A stretch of DNA of 64,000 nt from Agapanthus africanus (taxonomy: Eukaryota; Streptophyta; Magnoliopsida; Asparagales; Amaryllidaceae). Made by a program: the position numbers and the translations under genes. Below the pieces are notes generated by a model, which saw only the letters and a list, made by a program, of their open reading frames with translations, did no database searches and was not told the DNA's origin. Positions within the stretch are counted from its first letter, which is position 1. Each line of letters begins with the position of its first letter. The DNA lies in assembly GCA_030015575.1 (NCBI GenBank), contig JASDDO010000024.1:222166996-222230995 (forward strand). Direction: 5' to 3'. Positions 46,116 through 58,436 of this stretch are shown one piece after another.

Positions 46116-46439
46116 CTATTTTTCAGATAGTAGCTCACCGACGAACGTTGTCCTCAGGTCGTTTTCTATCCCTAAGTCAATTTTCCTTATAGTGTGTATC
46201 CCGTCCTCTAGCTCTTTTGGTGCTGGTGGAAACTCTGAGATCATCTCATCCTCGTCTTCATTTGCAAAGCACTTGAAAGGGTCTTCTATAGTCTCATACC
46301 CTCCCTCCTTTGAGAGTGTTACTACATGGCAGGTATGAGTTTGCTTCCATTCTTGACGTTGAGCTGGTCCTGGACTCACGGTATAAGTCCTCTTTAGCTC
46401 ATGCTTTTGCGGTGGGTTTACCCTCCAGTTGTCGGACAA
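46116..46439 (-). pseudogene. Tat polyprotein linker before RT
   Basis: Begins DNWRVNPPQKHELKR, like KNWRVNPSQKHTPKK at 52570-52530. An acidic stretch ANEDEDEMISEFPPAP and IRKIDLGIENDLRTTFVGEL follow, the usual run-in to RT in Tat elements. Confidence 0.75.
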
Positions 46440-46472
46440 AGCGAAGCTGCCTTGTTGATACTGGTCTTATAT

Positions 46473-47141
46473 CTAGTCTTTGAAGGTGAAGCAGTCTTCA
46501 AGGGGATGCCCTATTGCTCGATGGTAGGAGCAGTAATCCGGGTGATGGATCTCTTTTATTTTTTCGGGGTGCCGAGACTCTGGGAGGGTCATCATTTGAT
46601 ACTTTATGATAAGGCTGAATATTTTCCTTGTCTTGTCTTGAGGGAAAGAGTATTTCCGGCCCATCTTCTTCATAAAGGACGGGTTCCAGCTGGCTTTTCC
46701 TCGATTGTACAGCATCTTGGATCCATTTTGCTGTTTTCGAGCGTTGTTTGCTTTCTTTGTCTTATTTTTGCCTTTATTTCGGGATTTTCCTTCGAGACAA
46801 GAATGTACAGCTGGCTGAGGATGAAAGGTATTGTAGTATTCTTTCTCCGCGGACTGCTGGTTGAGGCGTTGCGTCCTGTCCTTTTCATAAATATCCATTT
46901 CGCGACTGTGGTTATCCCGAATCTTTTGACAGGCTTCTTTTATTAGTTTGTCAACTTGTTCATCGAACGATGGGCTTAATGTTCTTAGAGCGGGATCTCG
47001 TTCTGTTTCAACGTCATCGCTATTTGGAAGAGCGTTCTCTTCTTCACCAGAGCTGTTTATGACGCGGCAACTGTCGAATTGTTCCCGTTTCTCAGACCGA
47101 ACGTATCCGAGCCTGGTTGTTTCCATCTTCCCGTTGGGCAT
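46473..47141 (-). pseudogene. Tat gag-like module with third zinc knuckle
   Basis: In order: an acidic segment, a coiled-coil-like stretch (DEQVDKLIKEACQKI..EMDIYEKDRTQRLNQQ), a Lys/Asn-rich basic region (GKSRNKGKNKTKKANNARKQ), and YCSYHRAIGHPLEDCFTFKD. The C-x2-H..H-x4-C spacing is that of the zinc knuckle in Tat gag. The module resembles the one at 52436-51903 plus 49097-48800 (SIDRLLNEAFRKS..AIYEKAKRQRQDEKA), so it is a second copy placed after the protease. Confidence 0.72.
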
Positions 47142-47669
47142 CTTTCACTGGGTCACAGGGATATCCCAAATCTTTTTATAGAAGTGAGATTGTCGAACAG
47201 TTTGTTCGAAGGGTACACCTTGGCATCTTAATAGTCTTTTCAATCCATCCGCGAGTATCTTGGAAGACAGATTGGTTGAAGCCTATCAAGTGTAAAATTG
47301 GCACCGTGCCGGACTTCTTTCTCTACTCTGGTCTCCGTAGATTGGTAGAAGAGGATCGGCTTTTTACTTCTTCGTCTGGGAGGCACGTAGAAAGTTTGTA
47401 GTTCCTGTACGCTATATGTATCGAGCACATCAAGTTCCTTATAATGCCGAGGGGAGCCATTGTGATTTGCAGGCTCTGATCCGCTCAGGCGAGGATTTGC
47501 ATCGATGGGCGGATGGAGAAAACAGCGTTAGCTTCGTCTTCAGAGTCGCTGCCAAAGACCGTAATACGAGTAGATGGTCCGGGCCTGTTGTCTTGGGGTT
47601 GCCTGAGTAGACTATTTCTTCATATTCCTCGGTGTCTCTCCCAAAGATCAAGATGGTGGCAACAGACTT
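47142..47669 (-). pseudogene. Tat polyprotein spacer, frameshifted
   Basis: Fragments in several minus-strand frames: EEYEEIVYSGNPKTTGP (47651), SDSEDEANAVFS (about 47550), VLDTYSVQELQTFYVPPRRRSKK (47428). They look like coding sequence connecting protease to the next module, with at least two shifts. Confidence 0.55.
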
Positions 47670-48383
47670 CTATTTATCCTCCGGCTTATGACACCTCTCC
47701 GTATCTTCGAAGTCTGGCAAGAAGTACTTTGCGTCTTCATATTTTCGGACCTCGTTTATGGAGAACGGGTTTAGCTCTCCCGTGACGGTGTATTCCAAGC
47801 CGTCTTTGAAATACTTCATATACTGATATTGTGTAGAAGGGATGACGTTGTATTCGTGTAACCAAGACCTGCCGAGCAGAGCGTTATAGCAAGTCTTGGC
47901 ATCAATGACATGAAATTTGATGTCAGTGACGAGCAACTCGAAGCGTAACGTCAATATTACGGACCCAACCGTTCGTGTCGAATGTGAGTCGAACCTGGAG
48001 ATGGTAATTTTGTCTCGGGCCAAGTGTTGAACGTTCATGCAAATCTCCTTCAGCACTTTCACATTGAGAAGATTGATGAAAGATCCGTTATCAACAAGGA
48101 TTTTGCCTATCTTGATGTCGTGGCAGTACCCAGTGATGTATAATGGGCGATTATGCTCGCACGTTCCGAGGAGGAGATCTGCATTGCTGAATGTAATGTC
48201 AGCTGTGTGAATCTCTGCCAGCTCGTCTTTCATCTTTTCTTCTGCGAGGAAAGCTTGGAACTGATCAGGATCTTGTAATTCCTTGATCAGAGAATCTCGT
48301 GCCTCTTTGGACAGGAGGAGAGCATCCAGTATGCTCATTTGTGATGGCATTTTCCTCAGATGTTCTAAGACATTGTAATCCAC
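47670..48383 (-). pseudogene. Tat aspartic protease domain
   Basis: A 237-codon open stretch without a natural start. SILDALLLSKEARDSLIKEL leads into ADITFSNADLLLGTCEHNRP, then KIGKILVDNGSFINLL (residues 94-107) and AKTCYNALLGRSWLHEYNVIPS. Plant Tat proteases have V.VDGGSS.N at the active site; here Asp-Asn-Gly-Ser is found. It cleaves gag-pol into mature proteins. It is open across its full length, unlike its neighbours. Confidence 0.82.
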
Positions 48384-49097
48384 CTTGTTTTTTTAGGCCG
48401 GTCCCTGGCTGCGAGCTCTTTGACGACTCCATCATCGAGGATGATTTCCTCAGGGATTTTTTTCTTTCCCTTTGTCTCTTTGGCTCGAACCTTTGTTTGT
48501 AGGTCCGAGATTCTTTTCAGGCAGCGTGCGGTTACGCAGCTGAATGTTCCCACAGTTCTTCTTCCCCTCTTCTTTTTCGGAGGTGGAGTCTTTGAAGAGA
48601 GGGCCGTGGGTCATGTCGTCCTCAGAGTCGCTCCCAAAAGTAAGAACCTGGGGTTTATCCCCTTCCGAACTGGTATCAACTGTATGACAATTGCCAGTCG
48701 TTTCTCATGCGCACTTGTCGAACTTTTTGTTGTCGACGAGCTTCGCGCTTCATCCTCTTGAAGTGTTTTTGATAGGCAACATATCCTTGCCACCACTTCT
48801 TGAAGGCACAACATTCTTCGGTGGGATGAGTAACCCTCCGATGATATAGGCAGTAGTTTGGATATGAATCCTCTCCGTCGAGGCGTATGACCCCGGGAGT
48901 GTTTCCTTCCAGAGGTGGCGGCTTCATTCCCATTGACAGGGCTTTGGCGAACCGCTTCTCTGCCTTGATCCTGCTCTTATTTGTCGCAGGTATGCCTTGG
49001 TTTGGTTGGAGTAATTTACGACTCCACCTTGCCGTAGCTTTTTCATCCTGACGCTGACGCTTAGCCTTTTCATATATGGCTGTTTCGTGTTCTCGGT
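48384..49097 (-). pseudogene. Tat gag region with second zinc knuckle
   Basis: Read leftward from the solo LTR: EHETAIYEKAKRQRQDEKA (continuing the frame of 51903), KRFAKALSMGMKPPPLEG, and YCLYHRRVTHPTEECCAFK (about 48860-48800). A basic tail RMKREARRQQKVRQ and a break follow, then RCLKRISDLQTKVRAKETKG (48520) leading to the protease. Frames change at about 48675 and 48550. Confidence 0.75.
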
Positions 49098-51902
49098 TGT
49101 CACGCCCCGCTTCCCAGTGTACGGGAAGGAGACGCGGTGAGGCCGTTATGTATTTACTCAGAAGTAAACACGCTAAGCATAACTAAGCAATATAAAGTAA
49201 AGTATACAAGAGACAGGAATGTAAATGAACATCAACTTTATTTATTAAACATTCTTTTACATGTACAACTGAAATGTAAATACATGAGTAGAAAGCGATG
49301 CCTAAACAATGGCATAACTGAAATGAAATAAATATGTACAAGTGTCTAAAGCTCCGGATCCAAAGCAAACTTCTCCAAATCCTCAGTGCTGGGCTCGGTC
49401 TCTAAAGTGTCTGAATCACCTGACAACATTCCAAAGAAAGAAGAAAAGGAATGTCGTCAGCGAACAATCGCTCGGTAAGTCCCAAAGGTGAGTAGAGATA
49501 GAATAAACATAAAGAGAATATATCTTATGATGTTTGATTATATTGTTAACGCTGTTGTTTGTAGCTTGGTACAAAAAATACCAGTGTATACGAGAGGAGT
49601 CCCACTATTCCGGAGACTAAGGTATATGGAGCACAAGGAACCGTTCAGCCACCGTACAACGGCAATGGATATTCAGGTTAGGTGTATTATGATTACAATC
49701 TCGTACCACTTTTAACACCTTCCGTACCAATCTACCCCTTATAAACCCCGCGATGTCTTGATTGTATTGTTTGTATTGTTTGTTATATAGATGGATGACT
49801 TGCCGAAACCATGATATCAGTAAATGGAATGGATATAAATAGAGAGTCATGTAGACGGAGTATATCCATGGTTCGGTTCAGTAAATATAAATTGATATAG
49901 ATTGAATAAACGAATTCATGTTGAATTGTAGTTTATACTTGAATCACATTCAAGTCAGATCGATTAGATTGAGATTCGGTCTGAGTCAGACACGTTGAAA
50001 AGAAATTGAAGTCCTGAATTAGTTTTGATATTATCGGTAACTGCTGCACATGAATGGCAGAATTTGTGTCTTTTTTCAAGATAATTACCGTGTTGATAAC
50101 ACCGTTTATTAGATTGTCTGCCTTAAATAGGCAAGCACCCATATCTCCGGCTCCCTGTGGCTCAAGAAACTGGTCCCGCTTAAACCTATGTTTACTAGGG
50201 TCCTTATTATAATTTAGTATAACTTGAAGGGGTTTTATGTAAAAATAATTTGATATAATTTTCAATATACACCTCAAGCATTTAATTATCATCTTTAGGG
50301 TTTTCATAGATGTATATTTTATAAAAGTGAAATTTCTAGTGAGCAAGACCTAGTTTTCATAGTATATGGTATTTATTTGTAATATGAATATTGTTTTGAA
50401 TTATCATGGTAGTTTCATGTAATATTTGAATTCTTTTCTTGAGTTTTGGAAACATGGAATATTATATATATTTAAAATAATTATTTTGATAATAATTATA
50501 TATATATATATATTAAAAATATGACTTTATTTATACTAGAAATCTCGTGTTTCTTAAATTGTAATAATAATTCCATCCGAATGCTCCTTGCGGAGGTCTG
50601 AATTCCGCTCTACTAGATCCGAGGACGTGCGATAATCCGCACAATCCCGATCGGATTTCCCCAAAAGTGGGTTGTAAGGACGAGGATTGTATGGAATTTG
50701 TTACTACACTTTAAAGAAATACGGTTTTTGTAATAGTTTAGGATGTTTATTGTAATATGTATTTTTCCCACTAGCTAATGTCCCAAATGATATCGTGCTA
50801 TGTCAAGAAATGTGTGTTGTGATGAGGTAGGTTATTACCTCGTGAGTTTTCTAAGGTAATAAGGTTAAAGGCAATAAGTAACTGTCAAATCTAAATATAA
50901 TGGTATTTTAATATAAAAGTAAAATAGATCTTTCTATGATTATTATTTTGATGTCAAACTTGTTCTATTATCTTTTTTAATGATTACTAAATAATATATT
51001 AACATATTGTAGGTTTGTTATTAATAAAAAGTTGTATTTTTTTAAGAAAAGGAAATCGGAAGTCGGATTAACTCCGCTTCGGACAAGTTTTGAAATAGAA
51101 AAGTTTTAAAATAGAAAAAAGAGAGAGGAAGAAGTGATTTACTGGTTTTAAGGAAAAGGGAAAGGTAGGAGAAGGTTTAGGGATCGTCGGGACGTCGTTT
51201 CGTCGCCGAAAACTCCTTGGATCGTCGCCGGAACTTCACCCTTTGCTAACTCCACTTGCACACAATTAGGACTTGGGAATTTTGTATAGTTTTTGTAATA
51301 GAATTCTGAGTGAGGAGAAGTGAAATAGGGTGTGGTATTTATAGGGGAAATTAGGGTTTAGGGGTGAAAGAATGCATTAAAAATTGCATTAAAATTGGGA
51401 TTAAATGGGGTTTTATTTTTCTCTGGAAATGTGCAGAGAAAATAAACGGTGTGAGAGGAATGGGGTAGCTGAAGAAGTGCAGGGGTGAAAATATGGGGGC
51501 ATTACCGTCGGTTTAGACCGGTGGTACCGGGCTAAATGAAGTTCTCGCCGGGCCAATACCGACGGGTATGGTTAGGGTTTGTTGCCATGTGTCCCTGTCG
51601 CTTCAACTAGCCCCGTGCATATATTTAAATAATCTGTGACTTTTCAATTTACGTGTAGTGCACGTGTAGACCCTTGGGCTTCTAAAAGATTAAAAAAAAT
51701 TAAATAAAAATATAAAGTGGCTGAGGGGATTCAAACACAGGGGCTACGTCACAGCAGTGCACGGCTTTACCAATGTGCTACAAGTACTTTCTTGTTGTTC
51801 TAAATTAAAACAAATACTTATAGTATACAAAGGATTACAAATACCCCAATTGTACATTAAATTTTAAACAATTTTCTGTACATTGAAATTAGAGTTGTTA
51901 CA
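49098..51902 (-). mobile_element. 2.8-kb Ty3-type solo LTR inside Tat gag
   Basis: Starts TGTCACGCCCCGC and ends GAGTTGTTACA. Flanks TCGGT (49093) and TCAGT (51903) are a TSD with one change. Removing the LTR and one TSD copy rejoins the gag frame without a gap (KSKAD then REHETAIYEKAK). The ends resemble those of 14454-18638 and 55138-61210 (TGTCACG...TGTTACA), but the body is different. Strand follows that analogy. Its many short ORFs are not genes. Confidence 0.85.
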
Positions 51903-52773
51903 TCAGTCAGCTTTGCTTTTTCGAAAGGCTTCGTTTAACAGCCTATCGATCGAGCCTTCTGGCAGTTCCGGAAATTTTAGCGCCGATTCTGCCCACAGTT
52001 TCTCGGCATTGCCTTCTGACGCTGATGGTGTTTCTTCTTCATTTAACAACAAATGGGAGACCATGTGACAACTTGTTACATAGTCTTCGGTTTCTTCTGA
52101 TGAGTCGTTTTCCTCATTGTTATCACTATCTTTGTTCTCAAGAATATGCTTAAGGAACTCTTCGAGCGTGACCGGTTTCCACGCCTTCTGGTTGTACTCA
52201 TCCAGCGCGTCAATGTACTTTTGTATGTTTGTGCTCTTGTCGTCATACTCGGCAGGCTGCACAGGCTTCTTGGTCTTCATCTTTTTCTTCGAAGACTTTG
52301 AAGGCTTGACTTGGGGATTTTGCCCTTTGTCAACAATTTTCGGTACAGGACTTGGTTTCAACATCCCTTCGATAATTTTGGGTTCAAGTGGGCTTTTCCA
52401 CCTGACTTCTAGACAAGCCTGTAGATCCTTCAGCATTCTTTTGGTCTTCGCTGAAAGAACGACTTCCTATGGAGATTCTTCCACGAGCGAGCATGATGCC
52501 CCCGGTGCATCCACCTTTTTGGGAGTGTGCTTCTGTGACGGATTCACCCTCCAGTTCTTAGAATGCGCGAACTTCCCCTGTTGATACTGATCCTCGACCC
52601 AGTTCTCGAAGACGAAGCAATCCTCAATTGGGTGGCTCACCATTCTGTAGTAGGAGCAGTGGTTGGGGTTGTTAATGTCACCAGGTTGCGGTGGACGCCG
52701 TGGGTCTGGCAATGTGATGAGTTTGTTATGCATTGCCAACTCAAACAGTCTCCTCGTCTTATCGCGGGAAAAT
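51903..52773 (-). pseudogene. Tat gag C-terminal region with first zinc knuckle
   Basis: 52739-52467: MAMHNKLITLPDPRRPPQPG, then HCSYYRMVSHPIEDCFVF (zinc knuckle with Tyr in place of the first His of YHR), then KNWRVNPSQKHTPKK, and a stop at 52467. 52436-51903: a Lys-rich segment KPSKSSKKKMKTKKP, an acidic run DSDNNEENDSSEETED and the helix SIDRLLNEAFRKSKAD, open to the solo LTR. The upstream gag and 5' LTR are lost at 52773. Confidence 0.75.
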
Positions 52774-55121
52774 ACTAAAAGTGCATGAAAACGATGCTAG
52801 AAGCATAAATCAAATCACCGGCATAAAATAGGCATGAAATCACAATCAATATCTCAAGCGTAATAACTATGCGCAAATACAAATACCCAGTAGGTGCAAC
52901 CATGGTGCAAGAAAATAAATATCATGAAACTCAGTCATCACGACTAAATAATGCAAATAGATCACCCAAAATACCGAAATCCAAGATGACGGATATGTGA
53001 TAATCGAATCACAAAATCACAAATCATAAACATCATCGTCGATATTTCCTCCTTCGCAGTCGAGAAGGTGTCGGCGCATTTAATGCTAGCAGCACAAGAT
53101 ATCTACTTGTCTCTTGCTCGCGGTTTGGCGTCCTCTGTCTCTGGGTCCTTATTTCCTCTGTGGATTTCCAATCTCACAATCCATCGGCTCATCGGCCCTG
53201 TCAGGTGTGCAAACGGGGACGATTCCGTTCTGGCACTTCTCTGGTCATCTCTCGGTCAATCCTCACGACCACTCATAACGCAGCATGTCACTGGCGCCGA
53301 CCTCTGGTCCTCTGAATGCACATCACACTTCTGCTCCTGTGAGCAAATCTTATTACAGCAGTGTCCTGGAAAGAATCCCGCTCAGGGTTTTTTTTTTTCC
53401 AATCTCGCCTAAGCCGAACTGGACGGAGGCTGGTACTCTTGCATAATCTCTTCTCGCTTTCTGGACATATGCGTCCTCAGTACAACATTTACTCGAAAGC
53501 TGGTCGCATCCCAACGCCTCTGTAGACATATCCGACCATAATCTCAACGGGGAGTAATAACAGCTCGTCAGCATCTTGCACGAACCTCTTGTCCCGCTTG
53601 TCTGTATCATCGTCCACTTCGATGTCACGTCTCTATATGCGTACTGCAATGTTCTCGGCTACGGTCCATCTGAAGTCTCTCTCAAATCTCTTTTCTGCCG
53701 AATTGCCCGGAAGTCATCGTCCTTTACTAAAGCTAATTCTTGTTCCGGAACGGCTGCATACTCATCGCGCCTCTTTCTGGAAGATATATCCATATACAAT
53801 GCCTCTGCGTGCGTATCGCATCTCTGATGTCAGCGGAGTGGAACATCATCTCGTCGAAATCTCTTGCGAACTCTTTACTTCACTCTGCTCCAATGTCGAC
53901 TGATTCGGACTCGTCTTCTCTCCACTGTATGGACTGTGCTCCAACGGCTATACTCGTATCTGGAGTCTCCCAAGTAATGTATCCCATCACATGATATCCG
54001 AAAGATGTCAAACCATTCGATCGACTCGTCAGAACCTCATAATCCCCCAAGAGCTCAACATCTTGGGTACAGTTTAGTAGTACTCCGGTACATGCCACAA
54101 CGTCGGTGGTCCAACCGTAGAAGGGCAAACCCAAGCCTCACTAATGGCGCCGCGGAACTGCCGCAAACCCTAAGATTCAAAGGATTTCACACGGTCATTA
54201 TGTCGAGTTAGGGTTTCATTCTTCTAGAGGGTCCATAGAATCGCTTGCATGTCTTTTCGAATACTTTAAACATGGAAAATGGGCTCCTGACAATCGATCG
54301 TCTCAATCGACTCTCAACGTACCTGCGTGAAGTCGTCTCTAGCTGAAATCAATCTATCTGATGACCTCGCATCGGGGTAAGCGAACGAACCACATGTCCT
54401 AGTCATTCATCCTCGAGTGACTAGCGACCTTCCATCGTATCTCTAAGTATATACTCATGCTGTAGTAGCTCCAATCATCTGGGCGATATCTCGTCATTTG
54501 CAGCAACAACTGGCTCATTCGTCTGTACGCCGAACAATGCCTCAATCATCCTGAATAAGCGATATATCAATGGTCATCACATTCTTGCTGGCCTCTTGCA
54601 GTAGCCTGATCCTCTGGTACCAATCGGCACATCCGGGAAATCACGTTAAAGCGATCCGTCAAACGTTCATGGCGCGAAACACAATAAGACGACGCCTCTA
54701 TATGCAATCGTATGTCTCTGGAATCATGCCCTGGTCAGTCCTCGTCTGCGATGACCTCATGCTGACGCAACTCTAGCCGTAGCTCACTCTGCCCGTGCCC
54801 TCGTGGCAGCAAAATCATAACCAGTATCGATGAGGGTAGATCATAAGAAAGAATATAATACTGTGCAAGGAAATGTACATCATAAGGTTTCTTAAGCGGA
54901 GTAGCGTATCGTAAATATGCCGCGGAACATACGTACGGTACGTCACTCTACTCAAGTTACCTACTCCATCAACCAAGTGTCATCCTACGCGACGAAAGTT
55001 CGGGTATAATACCCCCTCGACTAAGTCTAAGTTCCGTAAGGTCAAGCCTAAGTTCCGTATATATATAAACGCCGTAGGCTCCACATAGTCAAACTTAGAC
55101 TCGAACCAAGGTTAACCTAGA
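52774..55121 (-). mobile_element. array internal region, left copy
   Basis: PBS-proximal internal DNA. On the minus strand, near 54810, a short Arg/Gly-rich start (LPRGHGQSELRLELRQ) could be a gag relic, but stops follow. Plus-strand frames such as 53068-53412 and 53576-53903 recur in the other copy; they run antisense to the element and have no recognisable domain, so I do not call genes. Confidence 0.6.
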
Positions 55122-55133
55122 GCTCTGATAACA
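55122..55133 (-). promoter_or_regulatory. primer binding site of the array LTR
   Basis: On the minus strand TGTTATCAGAGC, one base off the iMet PBS TGGTATCAGAGC, four bases from the LTR end. Confidence 0.8.
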
Positions 55134-58100
55134 ACTTTGTCACGACCCGAAAGAGCACGTGACTGGCCCTTGAATCATATGAAGTCTATAGGACCCCATC
55201 TAATCTAAGTAAACCAAAAGCCCAGAAATCTAAAACCATTTTAAATAATAATGAAGGAAAAATAGTTTTTAGAAGTGAAGAAAACATGTTTTATATACAA
55301 GGTTTTTAAATAAGTAAGCTGAATATGAAATTTTAAAATGTATAATCTTTTCTGAAAATTTCGGCAGAGTTTCCTTGTAAATACTGCCCCCGAACGGGGT
55401 ACAACAAGAATAATATATATGCAATGATAAAAGGCATCCCCAAGCGGGAGCTAGCTCTTCATCAATCGACGGTCACAACCACGCAAGCAAAATAATATAC
55501 AACGCCGAAGGGCGAGGATCAAAACTCAAAAAAAAAGAAACTCAAAATAGCATGAAAACCGTAATACTACAATGCGTGACTCTAAGGTCGAAATAATACA
55601 CAACTGGTTTCTAAGTCTGAAATAATATACAAGTTTTGGTTGATGGAATTTCTAGATACAAATGAATAATACATGTACAATGGTGGTTCTGATGCAAAAG
55701 AACCCACCTACCAAACAAATCACCCGCAAAGGAAACAGTGTGCCAGAAATACCGCTATGGAACCTGTACGGCAAAACCTGCAAGAACTGTGGCACAACGG
55801 GGGTGAGTTGCCAACTCGTGAATAGAAAACATCTACAAGTAGAAATCGAATGCATGACATAATTCTAGGTCAATACGATCAGATATATAAATAAACCTCA
55901 AGGATAAGTCCGAAGCATGATAAGGTGGCAATGTAACATCTATACATGTGTGTAATGCCAAGTGCTTGTGCCAGTGCCTCAGGTAATAACATATCATGAA
56001 TATGAGGTATATGTGCATGAATAAATATGATGAAGTATCAAAATTGCATCAATACACATATATTAGCGTCCCATTCCACTAATATTGGTGTAAGGGCATA
56101 TATAACAACGTCCTACTCCACTGTTATATATACATATGAGTAAAAAGAAATATCATGAAACCAATGTGCCAAGCATCGACACAGAAATACTGATCTATCA
56201 GGTGCTGTCACCAAGACTGGCCCTGATAGGTACGTATCATACGCTATCTCGAAAACCCGAGTGCCCAGCTTCGACCCTCGAATTTCGACGTATTCCATAC
56301 GTACATGACTCACGTCGGTATCCCCATGATAACCGCCGAGTCATAGGTAATGTCACCGGACGGTATGGTTCCCCTGACAGGCTCACCGTCTAACATATCC
56401 AGCGATCCGTTCTCGTCCCGGGGTACCTCCGGGCCCCACCATGTACCCTCATACGGCCTCGACACCTCCTTGCATGGGGTATATAAATATCAGAACCGAT
56501 AAAACTCATGGTGGATGCTAAAATATTATATCAAGGGTAACCGGGTTTTTAAAACATTTTCATAATCTCTTTGAAATACCCACGGTTCCCAAATCCAGAA
56601 ATATCATGGAAACAACATATCTCAATGCATATAATCAAAAGGCATGATGTATGCGGCATGTAAAAGAAATGCAAGCATATCAATATATCATGCAACATGG
56701 AGTAGTAATATGCACATATTGAGGGAGACCGCTCTTTTAAAATGAATCAGTTTAAAGAATATCTCGCGGTTCCCAAAATCTCTAATCAAGCCAGAATCAT
56801 CTATGTATGTGCGAATACGTATGAATATACAGTATATAGGTACACAAGTATGCCATGCAAGGGTCATATCCTGAATGCAACAGTACTACAGTGTAGTGAC
56901 ATGGCAATTATCGATGATGAAGTGTGTGAGCCGGCAAGCAAGTGTACGTGGAACATATGCATCATCGATAATGGTGCTGGTGTCCTAACAGCATGATGGT
57001 AATATAGAAATAAACACATTTACATATGCAAAGCGATGCGAATAGCATGAAATTGCGGAAATCGAATAATCAACACAACAGTGAAGAATCTACATCAATA
57101 TGTATATGTCATGCAGTTATGCCATTTGAAATAAGACGAATCGGGGTTTTAGTAAAATAAGGGCTACGGTGTTTTTAAGAAAAGAGGCGTCTTTCGAAAA
57201 TACCCGTAGAATCCCTTTACTTGTCTTTAAGATATTCCCGATTCGTTAGTTTTTGAAATAGGTATGACTCGGGTCTAGTCTAACATCTACAATGCAAACT
57301 ACAGATCTAAGTATCAAGTCAATCGGGAGGGGTATGGAAACCACCTAAATCTAAGTCGATATATATATATATATATACAATAGTCGGTGATCCCGCCTCA
57401 ATAGTATCGCGTACGATACAGTATATCATATGACAATCCTCGATTCATGAGTGCGGATCTATCATCAATATAAAGCTCGTACTGTAAATCATCGTACGGC
57501 ATCCCAAATCTGGGTACGGGTCAATATCACATTCATCTCATCAATTATCTGGTATCCTTATCATTATATCACATAATTTGGGGTACTGATCTAAGTCTAG
57601 TACAACTGATACCATTTATATACTGCGTGTGTAAACACACGTCCAAAGGCCCGCTAGAAATCACATGTCGTATCCCAAATACGAATCACATCACATCACC
57701 GATCTCACGGCACTATGCCCAATCTCATCGACTCATCTCCAATGTCATCCACTATTCTCATCATTCCAGCATAAGTATAGCAATAAGCATGTGTGTGCGT
57801 GTGAGTGTAAACCTATTCTAGGGTTCGTAACTAGGAACTATACTAGTTTACTTCTACGCCCTAATCTAACTACAGTACATCTAATCGCAATATCCATGAC
57901 ACAGTATAAGCTAATGTATATATATATATAATATACATATATAGTATACCAACTTCGGACTGCGGGGGTGCTATACGCCATCCACCCAACTTCCCCCGTA
58001 GATATAATCTACTCACCTTGCGTTTTCATTTGTCGACGTCGCCACGCGCTTGCTTGTCATCCCGAAGTCTTCATGGGGTACCTACATATCAACGTATCGT

Positions 58101-58436
58101 AAATGCATATTAAAACCAAATCAAAACTAAAACGACACACGAAACCCAAAACGATACGCTAAGGCCTATAGATTAGAACCTATGGACTACGCTTTCAAAA
58201 TCATCAAACAACCCTCGATATCGTCGTACAAACGCCAAGTGATCGAGGTAAAACACAAATACGCAATTCTAGAAATCGAAATACGGAAAACAATAACCCA
58301 ATTCAAAGAAGCAACTAGAGAAAGTGGTCCCAGATTTTGACTTAGGCCAAAACTGGGCAAATAAACAACTCTGAGGTGATGTATGGGGTACATATGAACT
58401 ACAGAAGCAACATGGACACCAATCTTCACAGGGGGG

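Larger units (their letters stand above)
45290..52773 (-). mobile_element. Tat-lineage Ty3/gypsy element, internally deleted, minus strand
   Basis: From right to left: a gag C-terminal region (52739-51903), continued at 49097 after a nested solo LTR, a second zinc knuckle (48855), protease (48092), a third zinc knuckle (about 46530), a PR-RT linker (46439-46116) and RT (46068 to about 45300). Then the sequence changes abruptly into the last exon of the opposite-strand PMD gene. RNase H and integrase are missing. RT wording (VRIYVDFRDLNKACPKDNFP, GLKNAGATYQRAM, YIDDLVVKSK) is typical of plant Tat/Ogre/Retand elements. The right end is cut at 52773 by a Ty3-type tandem array; LTR positions are unknown. 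Confidence 0.85.

Noticed and set aside
46401-46946. Plus-strand ORF of 181 codons (and similar ones at 48420-48761 and 52117-52584).
   Set aside because: Antisense shadows of the minus-strand Tat gag-pol, which has recognisable motifs.
53068-53903. Plus-strand ORFs (114, 83 and 104 codons) repeated almost unchanged at 62286-63120, looking like a conserved protein pair.
   Set aside because: Both sets lie in the duplicated internal region of the Ty3-type array and run antisense to it. Their conservation is that of the DNA copy, and they overlap in other frames.
55122-55133. tRNA gene at the TGGTATCAGAGC-like sites (687, 28166, 30657, 55122).
   Set aside because: These are short primer binding sites next to LTR ends; no cloverleaf sequence follows.
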